This document shows, in pieces, positions 26,451-35,794 of a DNA stretch of 64,000 bases. The notes under the pieces were generated by a model. It did not search any database and was not told the origin of the DNA. It saw nothing but the letters and a program-made list of their open reading frames with translations. Both the position numbers and the translations under genes were made by a program. The stretch lies in NCBI GenBank assembly GCA_963668115.1, contig OY764147.1:868001-932000 (forward strand), in the 5' to 3' direction. Source of the stretch: Plut-88900 sp963668115. Its GTDB lineage: Bacteria; Chloroflexota; Dehalococcoidia; Plut-88900. The stretch's first letter is position 1. The number at the start of each line of letters is the position of its first letter.

Positions 26451-28790
26451 TTAGTCAGCGGTGACGGGGACGGCGGGTTCTTTCTGGGGGAGGTCTTCTC
26501 GGGCGCCGGCTTTCGACCAACCCGCGGAGAGGCCAATGACGAACCAGCCGATGGCGAGGATACCAAGGGCGAAAATTGTGTCCCCTATGGAGCGAAGCCA
26601 GCGTATGGCCTCCAACGCGGGATGCTGCAGGAACTCGGCGGAGCGGGCGTACCACATTCCATGTTCGAAGCTGGCCCAAGTCTGGGCGAGCCCGACGGGT
26701 AGCAGGCTGAGCAGCACCATCAATGCGAGGCCGATGTTCACGGACCAAAAGGCAAAGGAGAGGGAGTGCGTCTTCCATTGCGTCCGCACGGTGAGGATGC
26801 GAAGACTAAGCAAAGTAAGGCCCAGCCCCAGGTTTCCGTAGACGCCAAACAGTGCGGCGTGAGCGTGCACGGATGTGGTGTTCAGGCCCTGCATGTAGTA
26901 AAGGGCAATGGGCGGGTTGATGAGGAACCCGAAAAGCCCGGCCCCAACCAGGTTCCAGAAGGCCGATGCTACGAAGAAGTACACCGGCCACTTGTAGTGC
27001 TGTATCCAGGAGGTGCGCCTGGTCATGGAGAGGTTGTCGTAGGCCTCGTAGCCGATCATGACCAGGGGCATCAACTCCAGGGCGCTCATGGTGCCGCCTA
27101 TGACGAGGATGATGGGCGTAGTACCCGTGAAATAGAGGTGGTGGAACATGCCGAGCACGCCGCCGGTCAGGTAGAGGATGGTGGTGAATAGAATCGCCAT
27201 AGTGGCGGACCTGACATGCACAAGCCCGAGCCGCACGAAGGTGAGAGCGATAACGGTGGTGGCGAATACTTCGAAGAAGCCTTCGACCCATAGATGGACA
27301 ACCCACCATCGCCAGTACTCTGCGATGGCGAGGTTGGTGTGTTGGCCCGGGATCAAGCCGGGGGCGTAGAAGAGGGCGATGGCTGCCACGGAGAGCATGA
27401 AGATCAGGAGGAACTGCCTGCGTCTCGGGTCTGCCTTGGCAGAGCGCCAGGCACCGAAGAGGGGCCTGAGCATGAGGGCCAGCCAGAGCAGGAGACCGAC
27501 GAATAGCAGTGCCTGCCACATCCGACCCAGGTCAAGATATTCGTAGCCCTGGTGCCCGATCCAGAAGTTGACGTCGTTGCCGAGGAGTTGGTGGATGGCG
27601 AGAGCCTGCCCAATCATGGAGCCCGCAACCACGACAATCAAGGCCACCAGGAGGATGTTGACGCCCAGGGCCTGGAATCTCGGCTCCCGACCCGCTACCA
27701 GGGGTGCAAGGCATAAGCCGGTTGCCAACCAGGAAGTCGCTATCCAGAGCATCCCCAGCTGGATGTGCCATGTCCGGGCGAGGGAATAAGGCACCACTTC
27801 GGCGACGGGGATGCCGTAGAGCGCGGTGCCCTCGACGCCGTAGTGGGCGATTAGAATGCCTGCGATAATCTGGGAGACGGCCAATGCCCCGACCACCCAG
27901 AAGTACTTACGGGATGCGTTCATGGATGGGGTTGGCGTTATGTCCAGCAAGGGGTCGGCGGGGAGGGCCTTGCCCTCGGTGCGCCAGGAGTCCCGTCGGG
28001 ATGCGTAGAACCACCCCAGACCACCGATACCTCCGAGCAGCAATACGAAGCTGATCACGGATACGACGATCATGACCGCCGTGGGGCCGTTGCCCACCAG
28101 GTCCTCCGGAGGCCAGTTGTGGGTGTAGGTGATCTCGTGGTCCGGGCGTTCGGTTACGCAGGCCCAGGATGCCCAGAAGATGAACCCGGTGAAGTGTTCC
28201 CGGCGTGTGAGGTCGGGGATCACGTCGTCGGGCATTGCGTAGCTTTCCCGGAGGTCGGCGAGGGAGGGATCATCGCCGAAGAGGGAGAGATAGTGGTCCT
28301 GCACGGCCTCGATGGCCCGGGCCCTCAGGGGGGAGATGGTGATAGTCTCGGTTGACGCTACATAGGTGTTGGTGCGGAGTTCGTTCTCTAACCGGGCGCG
28401 GAGGCCGGCGGCCTGTTCATCGGGGAGGTCTTCGAATCTGGAGCCGTACTCCTGGAGGGCCCAGTAGTCGGCGATCCATTCGGCCTCCCTGTGGAGCCAA
28501 TCTGCGGTCCAGTCGGGGGCGGTATAAGCGCCGTGGCCCCAGACGGAGCCCAACTCGTGTCCCCCGATGGAGCGCCAGACGTCCTGGCCCGCCCGTATGT
28601 CGTCGCCGGTGAAGATGACTTCGCCGTCGGTGGTGATGATTTTCTCGGGGGTCGGGGGGGACTCCTGGTATATCTCGTTGCCGTAGTACAGCAGCGCCCC
28701 GAAGGAGCCGAGCACAATGGCGATGAGGCCGATCCAGAGGAGTCGGCGGCCGGTATTGGATGATTCTGATATGGCTGCTTCGGTGGTCAA
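26451..28790 (-). CDS. norZ: Quinol-dependent nitric oxide reductase (single-subunit qNOR)
   Basis: A 779-residue integral membrane haem-copper-superfamily enzyme that reduces NO to N2O with electrons from quinol. The N-terminal membrane helix and extracytoplasmic domain (GHGAYTAPDWTADWLHRE) mark the qNOR form, where the NorC-like part is fused. Catalytic-core ligands are visible in HLWVEGFFEVFATTV (His and Glu near the FeB site), HHLYFTG (paired His) and HAHAALFGVYG (haem ligands). It starts at TTG 28790. No cytochrome NorC or NorD/Q genes are adjacent, so this is probably an NO-detoxifying or respiratory stand-alone enzyme. Confidence 0.93.
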   Translation of the reverse strand: MTTEAAISESSNTGRRLLWIGLIAIVLGSFGALLYYGNEIYQESPPTPEKIITTDGEVIFTGDDIRAGQDVWRSIGGHELGSVWGHGAYTAPDWTADWLHREAEWIADYWALQEYGSRFEDLPDEQAAGLRARLENELRTNTYVASTETITISPLRARAIEAVQDHYLSLFGDDPSLADLRESYAMPDDVIPDLTRREHFTGFIFWASWACVTERPDHEITYTHNWPPEDLVGNGPTAVMIVVSVISFVLLLGGIGGLGWFYASRRDSWRTEGKALPADPLLDITPTPSMNASRKYFWVVGALAVSQIIAGILIAHYGVEGTALYGIPVAEVVPYSLARTWHIQLGMLWIATSWLATGLCLAPLVAGREPRFQALGVNILLVALIVVVAGSMIGQALAIHQLLGNDVNFWIGHQGYEYLDLGRMWQALLFVGLLLWLALMLRPLFGAWRSAKADPRRRQFLLIFMLSVAAIALFYAPGLIPGQHTNLAIAEYWRWWVVHLWVEGFFEVFATTVIALTFVRLGLVHVRSATMAILFTTILYLTGGVLGMFHHLYFTGTTPIILVIGGTMSALELMPLVMIGYEAYDNLSMTRRTSWIQHYKWPVYFFVASAFWNLVGAGLFGFLINPPIALYYMQGLNTTSVHAHAALFGVYGNLGLGLTLLSLRILTVRTQWKTHSLSFAFWSVNIGLALMVLLSLLPVGLAQTWASFEHGMWYARSAEFLQHPALEAIRWLRSIGDTIFALGILAIGWFVIGLSAGWSKAGAREDLPQKEPAVPVTAD

Positions 28791-28826
28791 CTTATTCTCA
28801 ATATCATTGAAAAGCCAGCGGGCAAG

Positions 28827-29864
28827 CTAGCCCTGAAAGTGGGGCATTATCTCTTCCTTGATTGCCTTCATCTGGCCCAGTTTGTCCAGTATGGTGAACA
28901 TCACCGTTGAAATGTTGGCAACTCCTAACTCACCCAGTTCCTGGATTCTCTCGTTGATATCGTCGGGTCGGCCGGTGAGGTGAAAGTAGTCGATAAGGGT
29001 GCCGGTGACGTGCCTGGCCCAGGGTGCATCGAGGCGTTCAACACCGTAGGGCTCGTAGGCGCTGGCGACCTTCCTGGAGTCGGAGACCAGGTCCTCAGCG
29101 AGGCCCGGGAATGAGCGATTCAGGCCCATGCGCAGGTCGTTGGCCTCGGGGGTGTCCTGTTCGAGCAGCGTGTGGAGGTGGCCGTAGGCGAGGGGGTAGG
29201 GCGCTACTTCTTCCCGGGCGTCCTCTTTGTTGTCGGCGACATAGATCATGGTGCGGACCCAGTACTCTACCTCGGCGGGGTCCCGACCGGCCTTCAACGC
29301 GCCCTGCTCGACAAGGTTCATCTTCCATTTGACCCACTCGGGGTTGGTGCCGATGGAGATCACGCCGTCGGCGATTTCGCCGGCGAGACGCAGCATTCTC
29401 GGGCGTTCGGCGGCGATGTAGATGGGAACCGGGTCACGGGCCCATTCGGAGTGGGCCTTGACGCCCTTGTATTCTCCTTCCTCTCCTGACATGAACTTGC
29501 GGATGAAATGCACCGTTTCGCGCATCTCTTTGACGGGGGAAACCCGGCCAACGACAGACTCGAAGGGGCCCCCGACGCCCAGGCCGACGAAGGCTCGGCC
29601 GCCGGAGAGCTCGTTGATGCTGGCGGTGGCATTGGCTATGGACATCGGGTGGAAGAGAACGGGGGTGGTGACGCCGTGGCCTATGAGGATGCTCCTGGTG
29701 TTCAGGGCAGACATGGCCATCAGCGTGTGAACGTCCCTTCCCACGAAAGGCATGTCGATGAGGGTCAGCTGCTTGAAGCCGCTTTCTTCCGCGACTCGGG
29801 CGTAGTCGCCAATTTCGTGGGCCGACTCGGTGCGGCCCAGGCCGACGCTAAAGTCCAACTTCAT
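28827..29864 (-). CDS. LLM class flavin-dependent oxidoreductase
   Basis: A 345-residue luciferase-like monooxygenase/F420-type reductase. It starts MKLDFSVGLGRTES, has GHGVTTPVLFHPM near 62-74 and SGGRAFVGLGVGGP near 87-100, the flavin-phosphate-site region. A GGAGG ribosome site precedes ATG. It is only distantly related to the enzymes at 13807 and 39890, so the window holds several subfamilies. It lies 36 bp upstream of norZ in the same direction; a shared transcript is likely. Confidence 0.88.
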   Translation of the reverse strand: MKLDFSVGLGRTESAHEIGDYARVAEESGFKQLTLIDMPFVGRDVHTLMAMSALNTRSILIGHGVTTPVLFHPMSIANATASINELSGGRAFVGLGVGGPFESVVGRVSPVKEMRETVHFIRKFMSGEEGEYKGVKAHSEWARDPVPIYIAAERPRMLRLAGEIADGVISIGTNPEWVKWKMNLVEQGALKAGRDPAEVEYWVRTMIYVADNKEDAREEVAPYPLAYGHLHTLLEQDTPEANDLRMGLNRSFPGLAEDLVSDSRKVASAYEPYGVERLDAPWARHVTGTLIDYFHLTGRPDDINERIQELGELGVANISTVMFTILDKLGQMKAIKEEIMPHFQG

Positions 29865-30148
29865 AACTGCCTCCGCAAATCATCGCCTACGACGGCCACG
29901 CCTGGAATGGGCCCATTCAATGCCTGGGGAGACGATTCTAAAGGGCATTTCGATACGGGGTCAATCACGCCTATCGGTCACACCGGTGTATTTATTTGTT
30001 TGGGCGGTCGGGCATTGCCCGCAGCCGCTGCGCAATAGCCAACGCCGCACCCCGCTCACAGGCCGGGAGCCTCAGCACGAACGGCCCCAACCCCTCAAAC
30101 CCGGGTGAGAGCGCCATCATTGTCAAAGGGGCGTGTCGGGTGGCGGCG
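29865..30148. other. Intergenic spacer with repeat-like segment
   Basis: No gene is supported in these 284 bp. A segment near 30059-30085 (CCGGGAGCCTCAGCACGAACGG) resembles the scattered 'GACAGGCTCAGCACGAACGG' type of bacterial intergenic repeat, and a short self-complementary CGGGCATTGCCCG lies near 30010. Confidence 0.4.
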
Positions 30149-31726
30149 TTAACGGGCCTTTTCCATGTCGCCGAGGACTCGGCGGAGGATTTTGCCGGAT
30201 GGACTCTTGGGAATTTCGTCGGTGAATTCGACTTCACGGATTTTCTTGAAACCGGCGACGCGTTCGGCGACGAATGACATTACGTCTTCGGCGGTGAGAG
30301 TTGAGGATTTGGTGACCACGTAGGCCTTGGGTAGCTCTCCGGCTTCTTCGTCGGGTTTGCCCACGACTGCGGCGTCGGTGACGTTCGGGTGTTCGAGGAG
30401 AAGGGCCTCCATCTCCGCGGGGGCTACCTGGAATCCCTTGTACTTGATGAGCTCCTTTTTGCGGTCGACTATGTAGACGTAGCCCTCGGGATCCATGCGG
30501 GCCATGTCGCCGGTGTAGAGCCAGCCGTCGTGAATAGTCTCGGCGGTGGCCTCGGGGTTGCGCCAGTAGCCCTTCATCACCTGAGGCCCGCGGATGAGCA
30601 GCTCGCCAATCTCACCACGAGAGAGTTCTCTGCTAGCGTCCTCGGGGTCGACGATCTTTTCGTCTGTATCGGATATGGCGGGACCGATAGACCCCGTGCG
30701 ACGGAGGTCTGGTTCGACAAAGTCCATGTTTGTTACGGGTGAGGTCTCGGTAAGGCCATATCCCTGTACTGTCGAGACCCCAGTCAGTTTCTCGAATCGA
30801 TTCTGCAACTCCTCTGACAGGGGAGCGGCGCCGGAAAGACACAGCCGAAGGGAAGATAGATCGTGGGACTCGATGCCCGGGACCTGGGCCACACCGAGAA
30901 CGACCGGCGGCACGGTGTAGAGCATGGACACGCGGTGTCGGGGTACCAGGTCGAGGAACGAGTCCATGTCAAACCTGGCCATGTGGACCTGGGTGGCGCC
31001 TGCCGCAATAGCGGCATTCATGAGCACGGTCATGCCGTAGCTGTGAAAGAGAGGCAGGTGAACGAGGAGGACATCCTCCCCCGTCATGGCCGAGGATTCG
31101 CCGGGGCGGTTTATGGTCTGCTCCAGGTTGCTGGTCAAGTTGAAGTGGGTGAGCATGACGCCCTTGGGGAGGCCGGTGGTGCCGCTGGAGGAAGGTAAAG
31201 CGGCCAGATCTTCCTTTGGGTCGATGGCGACGGAAGGAGGACGGGGTGCGTTGTCGCGGACGAGTTGATGGAAGTTGAGGGTATCGGGGGCGGAGGGGCT
31301 GATGTTGATGGCGGTGTCGAGGGTCGGCAGGTCGGGGCGGGCGGCCTCGACCACAGGTAGGCCGACCTGATGGCTCACCAGTACCCGAACGCCGGAATTG
31401 TTCATCTGGTGTGTAAGCTCCCGTGCGCGGTAGGCAGAATTGGCAGGGGCCACGGCAGCGCCGGTCTTCAGGATGCCGAAGTAAGCGACAACAAACTCGG
31501 CGCAGTTGGGGGCGAAGAGGCCGACGCGGTCACCCTTCTCCACCCCCAACCCCGTCAGCGCAGTCGCGAATCTGTCGCTCTGCTCATCAAGCTGGGAAAA
31601 AGTGAAAGACCGGTCGCCGTCTATAACCCCAGTCTTGTCGGGAATGCGGGAAGCTGTGCGCCGAAGGACATCGAAGAGCGGGTATTCCTCGTAGGGGGCA
31701 AGGGAGGGGCGGAGGGGGATGGGCAT
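30149..31726 (-). CDS. Acyl-CoA ligase (4-coumarate--CoA ligase-like)
   Basis: A 525-residue member of the ANL adenylate-forming family, which activates carboxylic acids to acyl-AMP and then acyl-CoA. Motifs are SSSGTTGLPKG near 178 (phosphate loop), GYGLTETSP near 320, YTGDMARMDPEGY near 405, DRKKELIKYKGFQV near 422 (hinge) and the C-terminal catalytic lysine in SPSGKILRR. ATG 31726 has AGGAG upstream. Substrate is unknown; the nearest named relatives act on aromatic or fatty acids. Confidence 0.9.
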   Translation of the reverse strand: MPIPLRPSLAPYEEYPLFDVLRRTASRIPDKTGVIDGDRSFTFSQLDEQSDRFATALTGLGVEKGDRVGLFAPNCAEFVVAYFGILKTGAAVAPANSAYRARELTHQMNNSGVRVLVSHQVGLPVVEAARPDLPTLDTAINISPSAPDTLNFHQLVRDNAPRPPSVAIDPKEDLAALPSSSGTTGLPKGVMLTHFNLTSNLEQTINRPGESSAMTGEDVLLVHLPLFHSYGMTVLMNAAIAAGATQVHMARFDMDSFLDLVPRHRVSMLYTVPPVVLGVAQVPGIESHDLSSLRLCLSGAAPLSEELQNRFEKLTGVSTVQGYGLTETSPVTNMDFVEPDLRRTGSIGPAISDTDEKIVDPEDASRELSRGEIGELLIRGPQVMKGYWRNPEATAETIHDGWLYTGDMARMDPEGYVYIVDRKKELIKYKGFQVAPAEMEALLLEHPNVTDAAVVGKPDEEAGELPKAYVVTKSSTLTAEDVMSFVAERVAGFKKIREVEFTDEIPKSPSGKILRRVLGDMEKAR

Positions 31727-31772
31727 GGTCGGGCTCCTGTGGGTTTGGGCTGGCAGGGGCCATGATACAGCA

Positions 31773-32852
31773 TCAGCCCGAGATCGGGTCCTTCAGCCCC
31801 GAGCCGGTAATTGGGACAAGGACAGTTTCGTTGTTGCCGATTACTCCGGACTCAATCAGCTTGGCGAGACCTGCGAGAGCGGCGGCGGAAGTGGGTTCGC
31901 AGAAGAGGCCTTCGGTGCGGGCGAGTCGGGACTGCCAGCTTTTGATTTCGGAATCGGGGACGGCAATGGCGTGGCTGTCGCATTCTCTCAGGACACTGAG
32001 CACGTGTTGGAGGCGCGGAGGGGCAGCGACGGAGATGCCGCCGGCGATGGTGCGTTTGGTCGGGTCAGGGGTCCAGGGTTCATCTTGGAAGGAGGCGACG
32101 ATGGGTTTAACGGCGTCGGCCTGTATAGCGTGGAGTTGTGGGAGAGTTTCAATTTCGCCCTGCCGCTTTAGTTCCTGCAGGCCGATCCACGTGCCCAGGA
32201 ATAGTGAGCCGTTGCCTACGGGCATGACTATGTGGTCGGGGAGTCGGTCGGGGAAATCCGTGGGGAGTTCGTAGGCAAAGGTCTTGGTGCCTTCAAGGAA
32301 GTAGGGGCTGAGATTGTGGGAGGCGTAGACGAGGCTGTTTTCTTCGCAGAAGGCGAGAGCGGCATCTGCGGCGGCTTCCCGGGGGCCGGGGATCAGGTGG
32401 GTCTCGGCGCCGTAGACCTTGATCTGGTTGAGCTTGGCTCGGGGTGCGGAGTCGGGGGCGAAGATGTGGGCCTTGATGCCGCACCGGGCGGAGTAGGCGG
32501 CGACGGAAGCCCCGGCGTTGCCGGAAGAGTCCTCGACTACCTCGTCAATGGCGAAGTGTCGGGCGGCGGCGAGCATTACTGACGTGCCCCGGTCCTTGAA
32601 AGAGCCGGTCGGGGAGGTGAACTCCAGCTTGGCGTAAAGGGATCGCAGGCCGAGGGAGTCGGCGATGTTGGACAGTGGGACGACGGGTGTGTGACCTTCT
32701 CCCAGGGAGACGGGAGGGATGCCAAGGGTGGGTTGGCTTTCGGAAGAGTAGGCAACGATCAGGGGAGCGCTGCAACCAATGCAGGCAAGGGTGCGGATGT
32801 CGGGGGTGTGGTGTCGGGAGCAGGCGGTGCATTGGAAGGTGTGGGTGTTCAT
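31773..32852 (-). CDS. Threonine synthase-like PLP enzyme
   Basis: A fold-type II PLP enzyme of 359 residues from ATG 32852. An N-terminal zinc-ribbon-like pair of cysteine motifs (CTAC and CIGC) precedes the catalytic domain, as in archaeal/Chloroflexota threonine synthases. The PLP lysine is in TGSFKDRGT, phosphate-binding residues in EDSSGNAGAS, and the C-terminal VLVPITGSGLKD loop is present. It probably forms threonine from O-phosphohomoserine, but a related lyase function cannot be excluded. The start lacks a strong ribosome site. Confidence 0.82.
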   Translation of the reverse strand: MNTHTFQCTACSRHHTPDIRTLACIGCSAPLIVAYSSESQPTLGIPPVSLGEGHTPVVPLSNIADSLGLRSLYAKLEFTSPTGSFKDRGTSVMLAAARHFAIDEVVEDSSGNAGASVAAYSARCGIKAHIFAPDSAPRAKLNQIKVYGAETHLIPGPREAAADAALAFCEENSLVYASHNLSPYFLEGTKTFAYELPTDFPDRLPDHIVMPVGNGSLFLGTWIGLQELKRQGEIETLPQLHAIQADAVKPIVASFQDEPWTPDPTKRTIAGGISVAAPPRLQHVLSVLRECDSHAIAVPDSEIKSWQSRLARTEGLFCEPTSAAALAGLAKLIESGVIGNNETVLVPITGSGLKDPISG

Positions 32853-32968
32853 GGTGGTGCGTAGACCTGGGTCTCGGGTTTCGTATAGTATCCCATTCGG
32901 TCGGGGCGGGGGTGTAGAACCCTCGCACCGGCCAGAACACCACATAGTTCCATCAGGGAGGACTCGAA

Positions 32969-33352
32969 ATGCCGAAGAAGGAGATCATCAACGTCGATAT
33001 GAAGGGCGGAAACCCTAACCTTTCGCCGGGGGCGAGGTTTGGAGACCTAGTCTTCGTGGCGGGTCAGACGGGGACGCACCCGGATACCGGGAAGCTGGGC
33101 GAGGGTGTCGCGGAGCAGACTCGTTTCACCATTGAGCGGATCAAGAGGGTGCTGGAGGCAGCAGGTACGAACCTGGACAACGTGTTGTCGGTGAACTGCT
33201 GGCTTACGAAGCGGGAGGACCTGGCGGAGTTCAACGAGGAGTACGGCAAGCACTTCGTGGAGAGCAAGCCGCCTCGGGCGACTGTGGAGGTGATGCTCAA
33301 CAGGCCGGAGCTGCTGGTGGAGATCATGGTGACGGCCTGTATTCCTAGTTAA
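32969..33352 (+). CDS. RidA family enamine/imine deaminase
   Basis: A 127-residue RidA-family protein. Family elements are LSPGARFGDLVFVAGQTG near 19-36, a VLEAAGTNLDNVLSVNCWL segment near 64-82 and PPRATVEV near 100-107, which includes the conserved active-site Arg. The C-terminal LVEIMVTAC resembles the VEIEAIA ending. GGAGG precedes ATG. It diverges from the threonine synthase-like gene, a sensible context because RidA removes 2-aminocrotonate/2-aminoacrylate formed in PLP-enzyme metabolism. Confidence 0.87.
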   Translation: MPKKEIINVDMKGGNPNLSPGARFGDLVFVAGQTGTHPDTGKLGEGVAEQTRFTIERIKRVLEAAGTNLDNVLSVNCWLTKREDLAEFNEEYGKHFVESKPPRATVEVMLNRPELLVEIMVTACIPS

Positions 33353-34695
33353 CCGGCAGCCTCCGGGAAGAGGGGCCCGCGGGCCAGTTCGGTTAGGACT
33401 CTCGAGGCAGAGTGGACGGCCGCGTCCATGCCTGAGCCCGCTGTGTAGTCGCCTGCGAAGTGGATATTTTGGGTCGGGGCCTGGATGTTGGGGACGTGAG
33501 GCAGGCGTCCCACCAGCCACGGGCTCCCGCCGTGTTCCCAGTGCTTCAGGGCTCCCGTTATTACGTGGCCACGGGTGTCGGGTAGGACGGCGTACATGGA
33601 CTCCATCAGGGATTCGAGGGCCTCGCCGTCGGAGAGTTTTTGGAGTCTCTTAGACTCGACATCGCCGGTGTAGACGCGGAGGAGACCCTGCCCGGTGCGC
33701 TCCTTGACCTCTCGGGGAAAGGTGATGGTGGGGTTAGTGACGGAGACGAGGGAACTCCTGACGGTCGGGACCCGCCAGACGCCCTCGCCGAGGAAGTCCT
33801 CGGAGGGGCGATCTAGGAGGAAACCAGCGCTGGTGATGGAGCCGTAGGTCGCGGCGGCGAGGGCGGCTCGTTTCCAGTCGGGGAGGGGGTCGACGATTTT
33901 GAGGGCCAAGGGGGCGGGGACGGCCATCACACACTTTCTCGCCCTGACGACGTGCGTTTGGCCCCCCTGGGAATAGATGACGGTGACGCCGTCATCGGAT
34001 TCCTCAACCCTAGATACCTCTGCGGAAGTCTGAATCCTGTCGGAGAGTCGTTCCCAGAGGGCTCGAGCGATCTGCCAGGTGCCACCATTGACGAAGTATT
34101 CCTTGGCTACGAAGTGTAGGAATGTGTTGATAGGGTGGTAGGCCGATGACTTTCCGGAGTCGGTGGTGGTCGTGGCGAGGGCGACGGTGTCCCAGAGGTC
34201 TCGGAGGTCGCCGGGCTTGAGATTCAGGTATTGGGCCAAGGTCATGGAGTTGAGGTGGATGATGTGGGGGTCATTGATGTCGGGGAAGTCCTTGCGGAAG
34301 CCGCCGTACTTGCGTCTGAGGTTGAAGACGTCCCACCCGAGCTTGATCTTGTCGGTGATAGAGATGGGAAGCTGCCACAAGAAGGACGGCTCATTGGAGG
34401 CGGCGACGAGCCTGCCCTTCATGATTATGGGGAGCTTGATCTTGTCGATGAGGCTGCGAGTAACGCCCAACTCGTTGGTGAGTGGCGCCACGAGGCTGTC
34501 GTCACCGTTTACTACCTGGGCGCCCATGTTGTAGACGTACTCGCCCATCTGCTTCGAAAGGGTGCGCCCGCCGCAGTAGTCCTCCCTTTCGAGGAGCAGG
34601 GTTTCCTGGTCCTGGAGTCGGTAGGCGACGGTAAGGCCGGCGAGACCCCCGCCTACGATTACTGTGTCGAGGGTTTTGGGGGTGGTTGTGGGCAT
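33349..34695 (-). CDS. FAD-dependent amine oxidase family protein
   Basis: A 448-residue flavin amine oxidase-like protein. DTVIVGGGLAGLTVAYRL near residue 10 is the Rossmann FAD site, EREDYCGGRTLS near 37 the second conserved segment, and the C-terminal IHFAGDYTAGSGMDAAVHS closes the FAD site. It might act on an amine, protoporphyrinogen-like or carotenoid-like substrate. ATG 34695 has GGAG upstream. It overlaps the convergent RidA gene by 4 bp at the stop codons. Confidence 0.85.
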   Translation of the reverse strand: MPTTTPKTLDTVIVGGGLAGLTVAYRLQDQETLLLEREDYCGGRTLSKQMGEYVYNMGAQVVNGDDSLVAPLTNELGVTRSLIDKIKLPIIMKGRLVAASNEPSFLWQLPISITDKIKLGWDVFNLRRKYGGFRKDFPDINDPHIIHLNSMTLAQYLNLKPGDLRDLWDTVALATTTTDSGKSSAYHPINTFLHFVAKEYFVNGGTWQIARALWERLSDRIQTSAEVSRVEESDDGVTVIYSQGGQTHVVRARKCVMAVPAPLALKIVDPLPDWKRAALAAATYGSITSAGFLLDRPSEDFLGEGVWRVPTVRSSLVSVTNPTITFPREVKERTGQGLLRVYTGDVESKRLQKLSDGEALESLMESMYAVLPDTRGHVITGALKHWEHGGSPWLVGRLPHVPNIQAPTQNIHFAGDYTAGSGMDAAVHSASRVLTELARGPLFPEAAG

Positions 34696-34801
34696 AGTGG
34701 GCTCCGATGGTATCTGGGGCGGTTGGGCGTGGGGCGGGGTATATAATAGCACCCCGCCTAGCTACCTTCGACCAAAGGAAAACGGGAAGGATATCCGCAG
34801 A

Positions 34802-35794
34802 ATGCCCAAAGCAAAGTACGGGATAAGTTTGTCCAACAGGTCGGTGGTGACGGGGGACAAGACGGTGGAGGAGCTGGTGCGGATGGCGGAGGCTGCGGAG
34901 GAGTCGGGGTGCTTTGACGGGGTGTGGGTCGGAGACAATCTGCTTTCCAAGCCGAGATTCGACTACCTCGTCCTCCTCTCCGCCATCGCAGCCCGCACGA
35001 ACAGGGTGAAGCTGGGCACCATCTGCATGGCGACCTTCCCGCTGCGCAACCCGATCCAGCTGGCAATCCAGTGGGCGAGCCTAGACGTGTTGTCGGGAGG
35101 GAGAACGATTCTGGCTGTCTGAACCGGAGGCCCGGCCCGGTACGGGCCGCTTTTCGCCAAGGAGTTGGAGGTGATGGGCGTGGAGTCGAACGAGAGGGTC
35201 GGGAGGATGCTGGAGGGGATGCGGATACTGAGGCGGCTGTGGTCTGAGGAGAAGGTCACCCACGAGGGACGGTTCTACCAGTTCCAGGACCTCGACGCCC
35301 TGCCGAAGCCCGCGCAGGCCCGGGTACCTATCTGGCTGGCCGTGAACCCCAAGGGCGACGTGAAGCCGGAATTGCTGGAGCGGGTACTTCGTCGGGTGGC
35401 ACAGCGCTCGGACGGTTGGCAGACCGACGCCATAACGGCGGATGACTTCCGGGATAGGTTCGACCGTATCAAGGGGTATGCGACGGAGATGGGTCGGGAC
35501 CCGGGGACCCTGGACTCGAGCCTGCACCTGATGGTCAACATCCACGATGACCGGGACACCGCATACCAGCAGGCCCACGACTTCCTGGTAGGCTACTACG
35601 GGTCGGCGTTTATGAGGCCGGGGCTGATCGACCTCTGGGTGGCTTACGGCAGGCCCGAGGACGTGGCCGAGAAAATCCAGTCCTACGTGGACGCCGGTTG
35701 CACTACGCCCGTGCTGCGGTTTGTCGGGCCGGACATGTCGGAGCAACTGGGCCGGTACGTTGAAGAGGTAGCTCCACTGTTGGGGAAATCATGA
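34802..35794 (+). CDS. LLM class flavin-dependent oxidoreductase with in-frame UGA (candidate selenoprotein)
   Basis: One continuous 330-codon frame encoding a luciferase-like monooxygenase, interrupted only by TGA at 35120-35122 (codon 107). Homology runs through it: LDVLSGGRTILAV, then UGA, then TGGPARYGPLFAKELEVMG, with no gap relative to the family. Seventeen nucleotides after the UGA is a 7-bp perfect GC hairpin (35133-35139 with 35143-35149) with loop GTA, fitting the spacing and loop-G rule for a bacterial SECIS element. The site is the flavin-phosphate loop, Gly in the window's paralogues. Alternatives are a nonsense pseudogene or a sequencing error. The stop overlaps the next start. 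Confidence 0.7.
35123..35149 (+). promoter_or_regulatory. SECIS-like hairpin after in-frame UGA
   Basis: Seven-base-pair perfect stem CGGCCCG/CGGGCCG with loop GTA (35140-35142), starting 10 nt after the UGA at 35120-35122; the loop is 17 nt after it. Bacterial SECIS elements lie directly 3' of the UGA with a G in the first loop positions. GC-rich DNA can form such stems by chance. Confidence 0.4.

Noticed and set aside
29992..30237. Minus-strand frame with a GPFVLRLPACERG-like segment
   Set aside because: The segment is what a scattered GGCTCAGCACGAACGG-type repeat translates to; not a gene.
34664..34801. Upstream extension of the UGA-containing monooxygenase
   Set aside because: It overlaps the divergent amine oxidase start and has no homology; ATG 34802 matches the family N-terminus.
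35120..35122. UGA reassigned to Trp or Gly genome-wide
   Set aside because: Many genes in the window end in UGA and no other gene has an in-frame UGA.
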